From Ktedonobacter sp. 13_1_20CM_4_53_11 (GTDB taxonomy: Bacteria > Chloroflexota > Ktedonobacteria > Ktedonobacterales > Ktedonobacteraceae), in NCBI GenBank assembly GCA_001919995.1, contig MNIY01000147.1, forward strand, positions 1-7,857: DNA of 7,857 bases, in the 5' to 3' direction. Shown here piece by piece: positions 5,310 through 7,857 of the stretch. Positions within the stretch are counted from its first letter, which is position 1, and the number at the start of each line of letters is the position of its first letter. Below the pieces are notes generated by a model. It searched no databases and was not told where the DNA came from. It worked only from the letters and a program-made list of their open reading frames with translations. A program made the position numbers and the translations under genes.

Positions 5310-6185
5310 GTGTCTGCTCAAAAATCAAGCAGCGAAAACCGACCTATAGGCAGCGGAAAGGAGGATTCAAAGTCCGAGGGTGCCGACAGGATACCTCACG
5401 AAACCAAGCGGGGATCGCTTGTTGTCATTGGTACGGGTATTAGGACTGTGGGGCAACTTACTATAGAAGCAATCGCCTGGATGGAGATAGCGGATTCGCT
5501 CCTCTACGTGGTCGCTGACCCGGTCGCTGAGGCTGTAATTAAGCATCTTAACCCGACTGGAGCGGATTCGCTGGCAAGATACTACGAAGAAGGTAAGCTG
5601 CGAATACACACCTATAACGCAATGGTTGAGCATATACTGAGGTGTGTTCGTGCGGGGAACAAAACGGTAGCTGCATTCTATGGTCACCCTGGGGTATTCG
5701 CATATCCCTCTCATGAGTCGATCAGGAGAGCGAAGAGTGAGGGATTTCCAGCACGGATGCTGCCTGGTATTTCCTCAGAAGATTGTCTTTTTGCAGATCT
5801 TGGCGTCGACCCTGCGACATGGGGCTGCCAGTCCTATGAGGCGACCGATTTTCTGCTGAGTTCCTCCTTTATCGATCCGTCCAGTCAGCTGATCCTCTGG
5901 CAAGTGGGGTTGCTGGCTGAATTGACACACAAGAGCCAGCAGTTTGACACAAGGGCCATGCCGCTACTCGTTCAGAAACTCACTCAGTTCTATCCACTGT
6001 CACATCCAGTAACGCTTTACCAAGCAGCAATGTTGCCAGGAACTGATCCGCTAATTGTCCAGATCCCCCTGTACTCACTCGCTGAGTTCCCGATAACAGC
6101 GGGGATGACTCTCTATATATCGCCAGCATGGGCTAGAGTTCCAGATCCTGCGATGTTACAACTTGCCTCGCTTATCATGGGTTAA
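5310..6185 (+). CDS. Borosin peptide alpha-N-methyltransferase (tetrapyrrole-methylase fold)
   Basis: The product is 291 aa with a GTG start. After a charged, probably disordered N-terminus (1-34) comes a class III SAM-methyltransferase domain: GSLVVIGTGIR (35-45), then YYEEGKLRIHTY (91-102), FYGHPGVF (123-130) and MLPGISSEDCLFADLG (150-165). This pattern closely follows OphMA, the omphalotin enzyme that N-methylates the backbone amides of its own C-terminal core. The catalytic set Y66, R72 and Y76 of OphMA corresponds to Y92, R98 and Y102 here. Ordinary tetrapyrrole methylases such as cobalamin enzymes lack this combination. Unlike OphMA the protein stops soon after the catalytic domain (LASLIMG) and has no attached core, so the substrate must act in trans, as in split borosins. 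Two candidate precursors lie immediately upstream. It probably acts in the cytoplasm, using SAM. No own promoter is seen. Confidence 0.9.
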   Translation: MSAQKSSSENRPIGSGKEDSKSEGADRIPHETKRGSLVVIGTGIRTVGQLTIEAIAWMEIADSLLYVVADPVAEAVIKHLNPTGADSLARYYEEGKLRIHTYNAMVEHILRCVRAGNKTVAAFYGHPGVFAYPSHESIRRAKSEGFPARMLPGISSEDCLFADLGVDPATWGCQSYEATDFLLSSSFIDPSSQLILWQVGLLAELTHKSQQFDTRAMPLLVQKLTQFYPLSHPVTLYQAAMLPGTDPLIVQIPLYSLAEFPITAGMTLYISPAWARVPDPAMLQLASLIMG

Positions 6186-6346
6186 GTTCGGGATATCCAG
6201 GATGTTGAGATGAGAACGCAAAGGCCTGGCTTTTCCTCACTCGTTCAATCGAAACCATCTACCGCTCTATTGCGCACGAAAGGCAAGATCATGACGGACG
6301 ATACAGGACTTGGCGCGATACATGATCAGCGAGGATGGAGGAATGC

Positions 6347-7857
6347 ATGATGGTCCCCTATGACGATTTTACCCCGCACGGTTACCTGGATAACCCCTAT
6401 CATAGCTGGAAACTCAACCCGAGCGGAGTTCTGCGTTCTCTGGAGCCACTAGGCATGGGCTGGCACGTGCCGAATGTGGGAAGTTACGTACGGAACCAGT
6501 TCCAATATGCTGCTCATCTCTCACTTGGGCTGCGTGTAGGCAAGCAGGTGATGATCACTCCTGAGGACTTTCAGCGATATGGTTGTGTCATTACCTGCCA
6601 CTTGCACACGAAGAATCGCTTCGAGTATACTTGCATTCTGCCTCAGCATCAACTGAGGCTCACCGTTCGCTATTTTCTCATTCAGGAGCACGCTCTCGGG
6701 TGTATCCTTTCCCTCTCCACTACAGCTTCGCAAGAGCTGCCTGTGACCTGCTATATACTCCACAGGCATACGCACAATCCCTTCACCAGTCGTCTGTGGG
6801 AGCATGGCCTGTATGCCTGTCCGGGGTCAGTGGAAGGCTCGGTGATGCTGGGGATCGCCAGCGAGGGCGATGTCTTTGTGCATGGTGCGCGTTCCGCCGA
6901 TGCCTTCCCTTTGATCTTTGAAGAAATGGGTTATGTCGCCTCGCCTGAAGATGCCTCCTCGTGGGCCAGAGGTGTTGCGGTAGCGCGTCCCACTATTACT
7001 CAGAGCCAGCCGGATACAGGCTGGCAGGTACGTACCGTCATCTTGCCTTGCAAGGTGACCCTGGGAGGCGAGCCGGGACCGTCTGAACGGATGATTAATG
7101 TTGTCCTGGCACGAGGCGTTTCACAGGATCAGTCCTACCAGCATTGGGAAGATGGCATTGAAGAGATTGCACGTGCGGAGGCGGAGCTCCGGGCCGATGA
7201 TGAGCAATTCTGGAGTTGCGCTCCGCAGCTTTCTGGTGATTGGCCAGAAAGCTGGCGTCGTGGTCTGGTGTACGACTTCGAGACGCTGCGGATGATCATG
7301 CGCCCCTCCATGGGCCTCATTCCTCACGTTTTCGATGGGATGCAAATACAGGCACCACGCCTGGTCCTGGCTGAAGCGGCGATGGATACGCTCTTCCTCA
7401 GCTATGCCAATCCTGAACTTGCCGCCGAAGTCATCCTGGGGCATTTCGAGTCGGCCCCGCATCCGAACTTGCCCTGTATACGTGAGGATGGCAGCTACAA
7501 CATGGTCGCCGACGACGGGCAGATCTGCGGCACCGCACCCGAGTGGGGCTTCCCTCTGTGGTGTTGCGACCAAATAGTGCGTAGGACGGGCGACCTGCTC
7601 TGGCTGCGCCGCCTCTATCCGAAAGCTGCGGCCTATCTCCGCTGGTGGCTGGAGCATCGCCGGGATGCCGAAGGCTGGTTCGTTTATGCCTGTTCCTGGG
7701 AAAGTGGACAGGATGTCTCCAGCCGCTTTGGGCCGCAGCAAACCGGTGGCACCATCATCCAGCACGTCCGTCCTGTGGACTTGCAGGCAAGTATGGCGCA
7801 GGGTGCGGAGATACTGGCCCGCTGGGCAAAGCTTCTTGGACAGGAACAAACGGCTAT
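6347..7857 (+). CDS. GH63/MGH1-like glycoside hydrolase, 3' end beyond window
   Basis: The frame is open from an ATG at 6347 (GGAGG 5 nt upstream) to the window edge, giving 503 codons with no stop. The first about 280 residues look like a beta-rich N-terminal domain. From about residue 300 the sequence has the look of an (alpha/alpha)6 barrel: repeated aromatic helices, GTAPEWGFPLW, LYPKAAAYLRWWLEH and the signature WESGQDVSSRFG at 451-462. WESG-x-D is typical of GH63-like and MGH1-like enzymes (glucosidases and mannosylglycerate-type hydrolases), where this segment contributes to the active site. The substrate cannot be told. There is no signal peptide, so a cytoplasmic enzyme is likely. 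It lies 161 bp after the methyltransferase with its own ribosome site and no visible promoter or terminator between them; it is probably a separate function. A short inverted copy of the signature is found at 292-314. Confidence 0.75.
   Translation, partial: MMVPYDDFTPHGYLDNPYHSWKLNPSGVLRSLEPLGMGWHVPNVGSYVRNQFQYAAHLSLGLRVGKQVMITPEDFQRYGCVITCHLHTKNRFEYTCILPQHQLRLTVRYFLIQEHALGCILSLSTTASQELPVTCYILHRHTHNPFTSRLWEHGLYACPGSVEGSVMLGIASEGDVFVHGARSADAFPLIFEEMGYVASPEDASSWARGVAVARPTITQSQPDTGWQVRTVILPCKVTLGGEPGPSERMINVVLARGVSQDQSYQHWEDGIEEIARAEAELRADDEQFWSCAPQLSGDWPESWRRGLVYDFETLRMIMRPSMGLIPHVFDGMQIQAPRLVLAEAAMDTLFLSYANPELAAEVILGHFESAPHPNLPCIREDGSYNMVADDGQICGTAPEWGFPLWCCDQIVRRTGDLLWLRRLYPKAAAYLRWWLEHRRDAEGWFVYACSWESGQDVSSRFGPQQTGGTIIQHVRPVDLQASMAQGAEILARWAKLLGQEQTA

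Noticed and set aside
6197..6240. CCAGG...CCTGG followed by CTTTT as a terminator after the methyltransferase
   Set aside because: The stem is only 5 bp with a loop of over 20 nt and the T run is short and interrupted.
7121..7849. Long minus-strand ORF (242 codons) opposite the glycosidase
   Set aside because: It is an antisense shadow; the plus strand carries a continuous frame with glycosidase motifs and a good ribosome site.

Overview
The window reads as accessory DNA from a large-genome, moderately GC-rich bacterium. A Ktedonobacteria-type Chloroflexota is my best guess. That is an inference from gene style: a long XRE / NB-ARC-type ATPase / TPR regulator, a divergent sigma-70-like protein with an N-terminal Cys cluster, and a GH63-like glycosidase. 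No taxonomic marker gene is present.

Layout. Positions 1-429 hold no confident gene, but include a short sequence that also occurs, inverted, inside the glycosidase gene at the right end. A minus-strand sigma-70-like gene (430-1104) follows, possibly led by an overlapping 38-codon ORF (1062-1178). A divergent intergenic region with a cluster of TGATA-type half-sites separates it from a plus-strand 819-aa XRE/ATPase/TPR regulator (1453-3912). Next comes a compact three-gene plus-strand unit: two identical 152-aa small proteins (4237-4695 and 4814-5272) lying in an exact 577-bp tandem duplication, then a 291-aa tetrapyrrole-methylase-fold protein (5310-6185). The window ends inside a glycoside hydrolase gene that starts at 6347 and runs off the edge.

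Main point. The three-gene unit is best explained as a split borosin RiPP locus. The methyltransferase has the tetrapyrrole-methylase fold and the catalytic Tyr/Arg/Tyr set of the peptide-backbone alpha-N-methyltransferase OphMA (omphalotin). The small proteins have a short helical N-terminal domain of the borosin-binding type found in split systems such as SonA/SonM, then a Pro/Tyr/Gln-rich linker and two copies of an 11-residue aromatic, Pro-flanked candidate core, PYLTPHFVWQP. A near-consensus promoter (TTGACT-N17-TATAAT) precedes the first precursor. The duplication left the second copy with the same -10 but a degraded -35, so both precursors and the enzyme are probably made from one transcript. 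No protease, cyclase or transporter is visible, so maturation after methylation is unknown. The adjacent NB-ARC-type regulator is a candidate controller, but nothing in the sequence proves that link.
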